64,000 bases of DNA from Eutreptiella sp. 'Long Island Sound 2002' (taxonomy: Eukaryota; Euglenozoa; Euglenophyceae; Eutreptiales; Eutreptiaceae): NCBI GenBank assembly GCA_964036045.1, contig OZ038381.1, positions 125,929,708 through 125,993,707 of the forward strand, written 5' to 3'. The translations under genes and the position numbers were made by a program. Shown here piece by piece: positions 1 through 9,345 of the stretch. Position 1 is the first letter of the stretch. The number at the start of each line of letters is the position of its first letter. The notes under the pieces were generated by a model. That model saw only the letters and a program-made list of their open reading frames with translations, was not told where the DNA came from and did no database searches.

Positions 1-1704
1 CCAATAGCTTGATCTTGTCCTCCATGTCCTCGTCAGAGTGTAAGTTGCTTGCCCCCTGAGTAATAGATCCCGGGAGGTGATCCTGGACCGACTCTTCGAC
101 CTTGGTAGTATCCTTCAACCTTTGGTAGGCATAAAGTAGGTCTCGTTCAACCATCTCCGGTGGACGATGGCAACATAGGCACGCTCGAGGGGGTTCACAT
201 ACACATTCTTCCGAGAGGTCGTCCTCCTCTGGGCTCCTCACATGGGCACCCCACACGCTCTTCATGAGCTTAAGATCTACCTCGCTTTGCCAGGTGCTGA
301 TCTTCTGTTCAAGGTCCTCTTTCAATCGGGATAGATCCCCCATACGTCCTTGCTTCAGTGGCCATGAGCTGCGGGTAGGCTGAGCGTAGCATAGCTCTTT
401 CGCCACCAACCTCCTCTTCGAGTCCACGTACTCTCTTAGCCTGGATCGGGGATCCAGCTCCTCGTCCACGGGGTCTTCCACCCTAATGGAGAGTAGGGGT
501 TTCAGTGGGGAGACGTACTCGGCGTTCTCCACTTCCTCCACACATGTCTGCACGAAGAAGGCGTCATGCTTAGTTTCGTCATCTGAATGGGAAGAGCTGG
601 GGAGCTCGGATAGTCCACACTCAGAGATTCCATCGAGAACAGGTACACGGAAGGAGAGTGGGGAGCATTGGTGTTTGTCACGACGTATTCATCTCCCCCG
701 GGTATAGTCTCAATGGCCTCTTGAGGTCGTAGTCGATCTTTCAAGTCGCCCAGGGTAAGTCCATCGCTTTCTCGTTGTACAGCCTGGTCGAGTCCAGGTC
801 CTCCCAGGGGATGGAGGTCAGACCCCCGTCCACCACGCTGAGCATACTTCCCCATCTGGGTTTCCCGATGGGCGTCTTACGCCCCAGAGGCACGTATTTA
901 CCGAACAGAGCCGATAGTCAGCCTGTCCAGAATGCTTGGCCAGTAGATGTTGCCCCCATGGGCTCCCCAATCGGGGGAGCACAGGACCATACGGGAACGT
1001 TCCAGGGCCACCTTGGTCAAGACCTTCCCCAGTTCACTGAACCTGGGGTTCCCGTACGCCATCCCGAAAAGGGGCCAGTAAAATTTGTAGCTGCAGTCTT
1101 TCTGCTTGCTGCAGTATAGGTCCAAGACATGTTGCTTGTCGCTGGCAAACAACTCCACACTCAGATCTTCTCCGGAGTAACCCGAAGCCTTCAGACCTTG
1201 ATCTAGGACTTCCCCCAATAGTTGATAGTCCTCAGTTTTCGGGGCCGCCATCATGTTCGAGGGCTCCTCCTTCGATACCCTCAGGTAGCTCGAGGGGTAC
1301 TCCAACTGCTCCAGTGGCACAGACTCTCTGCCATTGCCGTGGTCCACATAGAGGAGATAGGGCGCTTGCAGCGTCAGGGATTGTATCTGGCAGAGCTGCA
1401 CAAAGAAGTCAGTCCCCAATACAAAGTCGAAGGCCTCAGTGTCCATCACAAAGAACCGATGGGCGATAGTTCGGGAGCCCATAGGTACCTCCACTTCACA
1501 GTCCCCGCAGCTGTGCACCACATGTCCATCCCCCATTTGTATAGCCGCGGTGGTCATGGTGTTCTTCAGGCTCCCATAAGGTAAAGTTTTCTTGGCCACT
1601 ATAGATGTGCCGGCTCCAGTATCCAATACCCCCAGGTATTCACGTCCCCCTGGTCGGATACGTACCCAGAACACCAGGTCCAGGGCCCCACCGGAGCGTC
1701 CCCG
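1..1704 (-). pseudogene. Gypsy-A pol fragment: protease and NPP-box domain, broken
   Basis: The protein begins just after the TGA at 1,705. The aspartic protease comes first, with the active-site triad in the motif LGVLDTGAG and the later motif VLGTDFF. Next is a segment with VELFAS, LYCSK, YGNPRFS and SPDWG that matches the equivalent region of Gypsy-B (see 23,010-23,330). A long acidic linker follows, then a Cys-rich stretch (CVCEPP..CLCC) near 160-200. Stops near 898 and reading-frame changes around 500-860 break it. The same region in the copy at 57-61 kb is nearly identical and supplies the missing RT, RNase H and integrase. Reverse transcriptase is beyond the window edge here. Confidence 0.8.
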
Positions 1705-1707
1705 TCA
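1705..1707 (-). promoter_or_regulatory. in-frame TGA between gag and pol (putative readthrough stop, Gypsy-A)
   Basis: Gag and pol lie in one frame separated by TGA followed by CGG, immediately after the conserved residues VTCPAE. The copy at 51,477-51,479 has TGA followed by CAG at the homologous position. UGA-CGG is an established leaky context in several plant RNA viruses. An additional TAG at 1,780-1,782 in this copy replaces a Lys codon and is probably decay. Confidence 0.55.
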
Positions 1708-3349
1708 GAACTCCGCGGGACAGGTCACCTCGAACCCATTGTTCTGCAATTTGCGGGCCATCCTCATGAAACAGTTTCTCTACTTAAGCTTGCCGTCATC
1801 ACCACCTTCATGCTCACGCTTGGCCCCTTGTTCTCGCTGGGCCTGAGTTTGCAAGCTTGTGGTACAATCAGACTGCCCTCCAGAGGGCTCGGAGTCCCCC
1901 CCTGGATTAGGGTTGGGGCTGCCTCCGCTCTTGTCCGGGTTCTTGTTGTCTTTGTCTGGCCCGCGGTTAGCGCCTCCTCCTCGTCCAACTTGGTTCTTGT
2001 CTTGTCCTTTCTCACGTCCTTTCGACTTGCCATTGCCCGAGTCGTTGCCTTTGCCCTTGCCACCACCCTTGCCAGAGCCCTTGCCAGGATCCTCGCCCTT
2101 CATCTTCGCCGACAGGCGCTGCTTGTGGTAGCATTCATCCTCGTAGTGCTTCCTCTTCCCACAGAGGGCACAGGTGATAGTACACCTGTAGTGATCCAGC
2201 ATCTTAGCCTTGGCGCCGGTGTTGCTCTCCTGCTTCTTCCCTTGGACTACGAAGCAGTCTTGCTGCTCGCAGTCAGGGGCGTGCTGCAGGTGGCCATGCT
2301 CGTCTCGCGTCACACCAGAAGAGCTCCTCGACATTGTCCATGATACGGGTGTGCTTGGGGGTAGTCCCCTGTCCAGGTCTGGGTCCTTGGTACCCTTTGC
2401 CATGGCTTCCAGAGCCTCTTCCTCCAGGACGGGAGGCGTTCAGGTGCTGGTTGCTTTCTTTCTCAAGCGTCAGCTCCAAGAGTAGCACGGACAAGTCCTC
2501 GTAGTTGAGGGCTCTAGCCTTGCGCTCTGCCGTTGACCGGCACTCATCCCACAGGTCCCAAGGGAGCTTAGCCACTAAACAGAAAAGCAGGTCGTCGCTG
2601 CTGTAGGAACCGGGCGTCAATCGTCCAGCCCAGTGATCCAGGTCAGCCAGTAGCTCAGAGACCCTGGCAGGTTTGGGGTTGTGGGGCAGCACGGCCAGGT
2701 TCTGGATCTCGGCCCTGATGGAGAGGTCGGTTTCGTAGGTAGGGTACTGCCTCTCCAAGGCAACCAACACGTCGGCAAAGGTGGTGGACTTAGTCACAAT
2801 CTGCTTGACCTGCTTCTCCAGATACTTGGTCTTGCAGCACTGCAGGAGCAGATCACACTTGACTCGCCCACTAGCATGGGTTTGGCTGGTCATTCGGAGG
2901 AACCGGCCAAAAATCTCAGCGAACTCGCTGAGATCCTTGCCTGTGAACTCAGGCAAGTTCACCACGATCTTGGAGGTGGCAATGGCCTTAGCCTCCTGAA
3001 GACTGCGTCCCACAGGGCGCCTGGTCTTCCTCTTCTTCTTCTTCTTCCGCCCACTTGGGTTCCCGGGGTCCTCAGGGCCGTCGTCCTCCGAGGGCGAAGC
3101 AGAAGTCATGGACAGCGGCTCATCGTCAGAGGGGTCTCCACCCAGGTCACTAGAGCCATAGGGCTCCACGTCAACCATTGCCCTTAGGGCTGTCAGCCAC
3201 AGCCGGTCCAGCTCGGCTCTCGTGGAGTTCCCCACGTGGCTGTAGAGAGGCTGGGCTGTTCTTGGTATGAAAGGGCTTCTCGGTATCACAGCAGGGGTCG
3301 GCATTGGTCGGCTCCTCAAGCTCCCCAGGGTGTTTGTTGACCCCGCCAC
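1708..3349 (-). pseudogene. Gypsy-A gag, frameshifted
   Basis: Gag-like protein: an acidic and Lys-rich N-terminus, a central capsid-like core (LPEFTGKDLSEFAEIFGRFL; ALERQYPTYETDLS), and a CCHC zinc knuckle (CALCGKRKHYEDEC) followed by a Gly/Lys-rich tail. Comparison with the plus-strand copy near 50,890 shows that one base is missing around 2,310, so the knuckle lies in a different frame from the capsid core. The frame opens at 3,349 without an ATG; the first in-frame ATG is near 3,304, so the start is uncertain. A TAG at 1,780 adds a second lesion. Confidence 0.8.
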
Positions 3350-3640
3350 CAGATGGTTGGCTTGTACTCGGTGGGGTTAAACTCCCACGATGGTAGGTGA
3401 CGCTTGGAGTGGAATCAGGGGCTCCAGCTTAGCCCGAATCTCTTGAGTGAGATCACCCACAATTTTAGAGGTGCCTCCTCTAAGCGCCTTGTTGATCTCC
3501 GACCGCGTCAGGGACCTGTTGGAGGATCTCCCCGATCCTCTACTTCTGCTCCCGCATGACTCAGGGCCTCTCTACAGCCCACTCAGGGTTGCATACCCAG
3601 GAACATCCACATAGGCACCCGTAGCTGGTAGAGGATGGTG

Positions 3641-4192
3641 TTAGTCAGCCGCATACCATCGCGGCGCAGAACTGGAGGCCACTGGCTCACTGGCGGTAGA
3701 TGCCTCTGGAAACGCAGTGGTATATGGGTCCACACCATGGGCAGGGTAGGTAGGCATACCAGTAAGGCCTGTGCCCTCAGCCATAGGCGGGGTGGTTATG
3801 GGTGTGGATGTTGCAGCGGCTGGGTCTGGAGTTGGGAGTGTGGTGGTTGTAGGAGAGGCTGATGCGTGGAGGCCAGAGGCGCTTGGTGCGCCCTCGAAGG
3901 TGGACTCACTCGTCGGGTCCTGCTCATGGTCTAACCCTTCGTCTGCCATGCTTTCTCCTGCATCCTTCTCTCTCTTCCTCTTTGTCTTCACAGGGTTTGT
4001 GTCCACCTCCTCGACTGAGAGGGCCCGGAAGGCCGACTGAAGTCCCTCCAGCGAGTCATCAACCACGTCCAATGGCCCATGTAAGGGCACCGAAGGTACA
4101 GCGCTAGGTCCAGGTCCAGGTTCACCCGGTGCTGGCATTGCTGGTGCCTCAGGCACCGTCTTCACGTCGGTGTCCTCCTTCTTTGTGTCCAT
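3641..4192 (-). CDS. ORF0 of Gypsy-A, upstream of gag, unknown function
   Basis: An open frame of 183 residues with an ATG at 4,192 sits between the primer-binding region and gag. It is rich in Pro, Ser, Thr, Ala and acidic residues, with no domain I recognise. Two short motifs are shared with the fragment at 26,945-27,487: DDSLEGLQSAFRALS (the other has DDSLEGLRAAFGGLS), likely an amphipathic helix, and TTPPMAEG.G.TGMP. Gypsy-B has an ORF in the same position (25,210-25,968) with little obvious similarity. Conservation of motifs in a diverged copy suggests it was once translated. It could be a gag N-terminal extension or an accessory protein. Confidence 0.55.
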   Translation of the reverse strand: MDTKKEDTDVKTVPEAPAMPAPGEPGPGPSAVPSVPLHGPLDVVDDSLEGLQSAFRALSVEEVDTNPVKTKRKREKDAGESMADEGLDHEQDPTSESTFEGAPSASGLHASASPTTTTLPTPDPAAATSTPITTPPMAEGTGLTGMPTYPAHGVDPYTTAFPEASTASEPVASSSAPRWYAAD

Positions 4193-4286
4193 ATTCGCCC
4201 TTCTTGCTTACGACAGTACTCGGCGCACTGGATGTACGGCACGGGGTTGCTGCCCGTACGCAGAGACTATCTGCCTCTTGCTATCA

Positions 4287-5076
4287 GAACGTTTTATAGT
4301 GTTTTCAGCACTGTGTTTTTGTTGTACCTCTCCTGCTGCTTCCTGCTGGTGTAGGGTTCCTGCTGCTTGTTCCTGATGGAGAAAATGTTTTATTGTTCAA
4401 ATAAAACCAATCCAGGATAACCCAAGCCAGAGATAAGCAAGTAGAAGATGAAAAGGATCAAAGCATGAAGGGCTGCATTCACAAAGAGTTAGAAAAAGAC
4501 AACTATCAACAAAAGAGTACAGCAATTAACATACATTGCAACTCAGGATGAAATATTTTACATGTTTGAGAAACACCGATTGGAAAGCTGCCCCAAGGGC
4601 TCACACTCTCCATAGTGCCATCTTGAGATGTGCACTCTTTGTTTTTGGGTCCCATAGGTGCTGAGGTGGCATGGCTTGTGGCGCTGAGGTCACTGCCGTG
4701 TCACATGGAATACTCCTACTTAGCTAGGCTGACTGGGTATTGAACCCAGGACCTCTCAAAAAGAGGTGCCCCAGCCCCCTAGGGTGCATACCACTAGGAT
4801 AGCTAAGAGTTCATGAGAAAACATAGATAAATTCATAGGCCCTGCCTTCAGTATATCAGTGCCTCAGTCACCCAGGAAAAGATGTTTTACTGCATATAGC
4901 TTGGGCATTAAGGGGTCCACACAACATCCTGATTTAGTGTTTGGTTCCATAGGTCAGAATGTGTTATCACCCATTTTGGTTAGGCCAATACTAAGATAAA
5001 AGTGCACGAGTGCTTAGTGCACCTCTAGTACAACTAGAGTACACCCTAAAGCATTGGAAAAGCACTTTTTCCTACT
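4287..5076 (-). repeat. 5' LTR of Gypsy-A copy 1 (about 790 bp)
   Basis: Matches 51,948-52,672 in the same orientation and 15,010-15,653 in the opposite orientation. On the minus strand it begins AGTAGGAAAAAGTGC, close to the Gypsy-B LTR start AGTAAGAAAAAGT. It ends just before a degenerate primer-binding site at 4,271-4,286; the diverged copy at 26,849 preserves TGGTAGCAGAG there. It contains the tRNA-like module at 4,719-4,807. Confidence 0.8.
4719..4807 (-). other. tRNA-like module inside the LTR
   Basis: On the minus strand the ends form an 8-bp acceptor-like pair (CTTAGCTA with TAGCTAAG). Inside are a box A-like CTAGTGGTATGCACC, a 5-bp stem with a 7-nt loop (ACCTC, TTTTTGA, GAGGT) that could serve as a long variable arm, and a perfect T arm with B box (CTGGGTTCAATACCCAG). 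I cannot fold a normal anticodon arm, so this is tRNA-derived rather than a functional tRNA gene. It recurs at the same place in the LTRs at 15,219 and 52,377. Confidence 0.6.
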
Positions 5077-5193
5077 CCTTTCAGTTTCGCTTGTGCCAAT
5101 CATATGTACACCCCCGTCGGTGGCAAGACCCCTTCTGCCCCCTGCGGTGCATCCCCGTGCTCCCCATGGGAGCCAAGGGTGCTGCGCTTGCTC
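5077..5193. other. left edge of GC-rich island 1
   Basis: Non-LTR sequence between the Gypsy-A LTR and the short LTR element. Removing the element at 5,194-7,074 and one copy of GCTC joins this to the GC-rich sequence from 7,075, so both are parts of one island. No gene seen. Confidence 0.5.
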
Positions 5194-5765
5194 TGAAGCG
5201 GGTTCGGGGAGATCCGCTAGACTCCCGCTCTGATACCGCCGGCCTCGTGGCCTTTTGCCCGAACTTAGCTGCATTGAATCATACCACTGGCAAACCCACT
5301 GTTTTGCGTCGTTGATTTTCGTGTTTCGAAACTCCTTTTGACTTTCTCCAAAACTGCCGACTCAGTTCGGTTTCTCGAAAATCCTGCCGACTCAGTCCGG
5401 TTTCTCGAAAATCCTCCAATGCCGTCCCCCCTTAGCACAAGATACGGAGCAGAAACACCTTGTTACGCAGCTTTGACTCAGTGTTGCACAAATTCTTGTA
5501 CGGGCCTTGTCCACCCTGACACATTCTGAGCAGCAAAATACAGGGAGGACAGAATGTAATAATAAAATGCATAAAAACACACAAGGTATTTACACTGCAC
5601 TGTCAACAGGCGGTATTGGCGCGTCCCTTTTTTCTTCTGCTCTGACGCTGGCACGGGGATTGCGCGTCCCCTTTTGCGGCGCTTGCGCGCGGCTTGCCTG
5701 TCTGTTGCCGAGCCTCTCAATAAGCGACATGGTGGCGAGCAGGGAGGCATACCGAATCTGCGTCA
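5194..5765 (-). repeat. 3' LTR of the non-autonomous element
   Basis: Copy of 6,503-7,074. It contains two adjacent copies of a unit of about 30 bp (CCGACTCAGT(T/C)CGGTTTCTC) near 5,359-5,415, repeated in the other LTR. Confidence 0.85.
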
Positions 5766-6502
5766 CCCCCCTCCTTAGAAGCGGTGTGTGGCCACTTGCC
5801 GACACGACACACACTGCTCCGAGGAGAGGCGAGGCTCGCCACGGATCTATCTGGAAAAGAAAAATTCGACTGGATACCCCGTGAACCAAAGGTACACGGT
5901 TAACCACCATGCCCAGTGTACACCAGGCACGGGTACAGAAATCCAGCGGCACAGTGCAGAACCAGGGTGTCACTCAAGCCATCACCTGGTCGCTGGAACG
6001 TTGTTGAAACTATCCCTGCTATATATATGGCCATCAGGGCCATACCCGCACGGATGCAAAAAAAAACCTTAACAGATCTTATCTCCCAACCCAGTCTCCG
6101 TGCAGGTCTCATCCAGCGCCCTGATACGCTGGTCCTTCCTCTGTGTCTTGGGCCTGCATCTCACCGTAGAGATCAACTTCCCCAGGTCTTGACATTGCCC
6201 GCACGCTCCGTGGCCTTCAACTGTATCCCCACGCGTGCAGTCTTCCCCTGTGCCTTGACGCGGCTCCAACAATTTGGTACAGCCGAGCTAGGAACGAATG
6301 TGCCGCGTCGAACTCGACGCTCGTACGCTGTCGAACTTACTGGGTCGGCCCCGCCGTTGTCAGTGATGGCGCCTCGCCGAGGTTTGCCTTCGCTGGCGCT
6401 GCCGCGATCTGCCGTCAACCCTGGTACGTACGTTGACACTGTTCGTCTCGGCATATCTCGACGTATGGGCTGGAATGAATGGACGCTGGCGTACAGGAAT
6501 TT
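5766..6502 (-). other. internal region of the non-autonomous element, no coding capacity seen
   Basis: 737 bp between the LTRs. Frames are short, and no gag, protease, RT or integrase motif is present. The minus-strand polypurine tract is at 5,766-5,777. Confidence 0.6.
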
Positions 6503-7074
6503 TGAAGCGGGTTTGGAGAGATCCGCTAGACTCCCGCTCTGATACCGCCGGCCTCGTGGCCTTTTGCCCGAACTTAGCTGCATTGAATCATACCACTGGC
6601 AAACCCACTGTTTTGCGTTGTTGACTTTCGTGTTTCGAAACTCCTTTTGACTTTCTCCAAAACTGCGGACTCAGTCCGGTTTCTTGAAAATCCTGCCGAC
6701 TCAGTCCGGTTTCTCGAAAATCTTCCAATGCCGTCCTCCCTTAGCACAAGATACGAAGCAGAAACACCTTGTTACGCAGCTTTGGCTCAGTGTTGCACAA
6801 ATTCTTGTACGGGCCTTGTCCACCCTGACACATTCTGAGCTGCAAAATACAGGGAGGACAGAATGTAATAATAAAATGCATAAAAACACACAAGGTATTT
6901 ACACTGCAATGTCAACAGGCGGTATTGGCGCGTCCCTTTTTTCTTCTGCTCTGACGCTGGCACGGGGATTGCGCGTCCCCTTTTGCGGCGCTTGCGCGCG
7001 GCTTGCCTGTCTGTTGCCGAGCCTCTCAATAAGCCACATGGTGGCCAGCAGGGAGGCATACCGAATCTGCGTCA
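6503..7074 (-). repeat. 5' LTR of the non-autonomous element
   Basis: Second 572-bp repeat; terminal TG/CA and the flanking GCTC define its end. Confidence 0.85.
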
Positions 7075-8300
7075 GCTCATCGATGCGGTCCTCGTGCTTG
7101 TGTTTGCCGGCCTGTCGTGTGCTGTATCGTGCAGTGTCTTGCGGGTCCGGTGGTGTGCGTGTCAATGCCTCAGTGCAGTCTCCGGAGGTTAGGGTGGCCT
7201 GGCTGGTGCTCTGGTGTCGGGGCGTCGCGTCCGGCGCGGCGGGCTGGGCTCGGCGCAACACTCACGTATTCGTCGGCAGGAGCTGGCGGGCTTGTGGGTC
7301 CCTCGCGGCGAGCTCTTGGCCCCTTGCGTGTTCCTGGTATGGGTCAGGAGGAAAAAGGAATGCTGGTCAGTGTCGAGGCCCCCCTCTCGCTCCTTGACGC
7401 TGTTACCCCTCTGGCCTGCGGGGAACGTGTTCCTCGCACCATTCGCGCAGGTTACATGTGCCGAAGGCGCCCAAGCGCCTGAGGCGTTTAACCTTCTCAG
7501 AGGAGGTGCGCGTTGGCTCCAGTGGCGCACGTACCCCTTGACCCTCGCCCTGGAAAGTAACGTTCTTGACGACTTCTTGATAACACTCCCGTGGTCATCG
7601 GCGAGCCCCTGGGTCCCGCGTGTTTGGCTGCCCCCTTGGCCCGGCCCATGGTGTGCCTGGCTTGTGGGAGAGGAAGTTTGGGCGGAAGGACAGGTCCGTG
7701 TCGGGCCTCGTCCTCTTCTCTGACGTGGATGGATTCCGGGGGTCTAGGGAGCGTGGCTCCCGCCCGGACGATGTGGGAGGAATTCGTTGGGGTTCGGCGG
7801 GTTCGTTGCGTCAGTGTTCCTGCTCGACATCATGGGCCGTAGAGGCTGCCAAGGCCAGCCCGAATTTGTTGGGTGTCTGCTGCATGAGCCGGGCAGTTTG
7901 ACGCCTTTCTCGCCGGCATGCCCGACCGACAGGCGTTGATGGAGTGTGTTGTGCGGTCGCGTGATGACGGGTTGTACTAGGGGGTCCTCCTGGGCAAGGT
8001 TAGCTTGCCTGGGGTCGTCGCCTTTTACGGCCGGTCCTGCAGCCGCTGGTTTGACGTCCATCGTCCGCGCCTCTGGTGAGACAAGGTGAGCCCGGGGTTG
8101 CCGTGTCGTCTCCTCATCTGCGGCCTGGCCGCGGTGGGATTTGTGCCGCGTGTGCACGTCGGTGTGTCGTCGTTGCACTGCCGGTGACCGGCCGAGGTGG
8201 GCAGGGCACGCGTGTGCCCCGTCAGGCGGGGCGGGGCAGTCCCGATGGTTTTGCACCGCGTATTCATGGGGGTGTGTTTCCAGTTTTAGCTCGCAGTGGT
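7075..8300 (-). other. GC-rich island 1, region 3' of the protease-like sequence
   Basis: A minus-strand open stretch at 7,744-8,256 looks protein-like (for example LAQEDPLVQPVITRPHN) and may be a C-terminal continuation of the protease polyprotein in another frame. I cannot assign it. Nothing supportable is seen from 7,075 to 7,740. Confidence 0.3.
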
Positions 8301-9345
8301 TCAGGGCACTGGGGGGTTTCCCACGCGCTGTACGAGGGCGCTGCAGAGGGCGCTGAGAATCTCGTGCACAAGGGCCGCGTGTGCCGCCTGGGCTTTCATC
8401 TCAGTGCGGATGGCGGGCTGCAGTTGCCCGCCCATCGCCAGCGCCCGGATCTGGTGGATCGCGAAGACGGGGCACAGGTTGGTCGCTGCCGGGGTCTCCG
8501 CCGTCCGCTTGTGCTGGGAAATGGCCTCCAGCTGCTGCCGGCCGTCCAGATGGAATTTCCACGTCGCCGTCCAGTCCCTGGTGTGCAACCAGCGGCGCTC
8601 CGCTCACTGCCAGAGGCAATATAGGGCATGGCCTGGGTGCCAGGTGCCGGCTGCCCCCGACACAATGGCCGTTAGCGGGTCCGGGGGCTGGTCGTTGGGC
8701 AGGCGGGTGGGGATGTCCGGCTGGGCTGCGCTCGCCAGGAGCTTGGAGTCCACGGCTATCAGGCTCGAGTGGCGCTCCTGCGGGTGCGGGGTGATCCGCA
8801 TTTGGTAGTAGTGGCCACTTTCCAACACAATCATGGCGTTGGTGCTGGGGTCACCCCTCGCGTGGTGGGGGCGCTGCACGTGCCGTCACCGGGTACCGCT
8901 CCACCATGCTCTTGAGGTTGCAGCCCCTATTGCCGGCTGTCCTGCTTTCCCATTCCGCCAGGTCTTTGTACGGTGGGATGTTGAGGACTTCGGCTCTCGG
9001 TGGCAGGGCGGCCCGTTCCCGGCCCCTGGTGCAGGGCGCTGTCCTGGGGTCCGTCAGTGGCGCTATGAGCGTGTGTGCCCAGCCCAGGTGTGGGACCCAT
9101 ATGCCTCCCTGGTTTGGCTGGTGGGTGTTGAACCACCAGATCCACGCGTCAACAAGGTTGTCCGTGATCTGTGTCCCTGGGCTGACGAGCGCCTGGAGCT
9201 GCCGCACAAAGATGTCCGTTGTTGCGACGTGCGGCAGGGGGACCACGGCGAAGAGCCTCTTCGGGTTGACGTGCTGCTGGTGTTCCCGGAGGGCTGCCAC
9301 CAGCCCGCTCGAGGGTGCGGTGGCGTGGATGCAGTAAAGAGCGCC
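8301..9345 (-). pseudogene. ULP1/C48-like cysteine protease domain, broken
   Basis: Read on the minus strand, the sequence shows in order ITDNLVDAWIWWF (resembling the N-terminal helix of ULP1-type peptidases), SGHYYQMRI (candidate catalytic His near 8,811), LIAVDSKLL (candidate Asp near 8,750) and NLCPVFAIHQIRAL (candidate Cys near 8,469, compare DCGVFALA in C48 enzymes). The order His, Asp, Cys is that of the C48 family. The Asp-to-Cys spacing of about 94 residues is longer than in yeast Ulp1. Lesions are a frame change near 8,860, an in-frame TGA at 8,604-8,606 and a frame change near 9,345. C48 genes are often carried by transposons such as plant MULEs. An unrelated fold is possible, since this rests on motifs only. 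Confidence 0.45.

Larger units (their letters stand above)
1..5076 (-). mobile_element. Gypsy-A LTR retrotransposon, copy 1 (3' part outside window)
   Basis: Minus-strand Ty3/gypsy element read from the 5' LTR (4,287-5,076) through ORF0 (3,641-4,192), gag (1,708-3,349) and the start of pol (1-1,704); the rest runs off the window edge. Family membership is shown by near-identical sequence in the copies at 49,740-52,672 and 55,946-61,530. The gag and pol parts are broken by a one-base deletion and by in-frame stops, so this copy looks dead, although ORF0 is open. The right end abuts a GC-rich island. Confidence 0.85.
5194..7074 (-). mobile_element. complete non-autonomous LTR element (TRIM/LARD type)
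   Basis: Two direct repeats of 572 bp (5,194-5,765 and 6,503-7,074) begin TG and end CA, differ at only a few positions, and are flanked by GCTC on both sides (5,190-5,193 and 7,075-7,078), a 4-bp target duplication. A polypurine tract (AAGGAGGGGGGG on the minus strand, 5,766-5,777) adjoins the left LTR and sets the orientation as minus. The internal 737 bp has no supported coding sequence and I could not identify a tRNA primer site. It must be mobilised in trans. The small number of LTR differences suggests a fairly recent insertion. Confidence 0.85.

Noticed and set aside
4719-4807. a functional tRNA gene
   Set aside because: No proper anticodon arm can be drawn and the spacing is too long; it is repeated inside LTRs.
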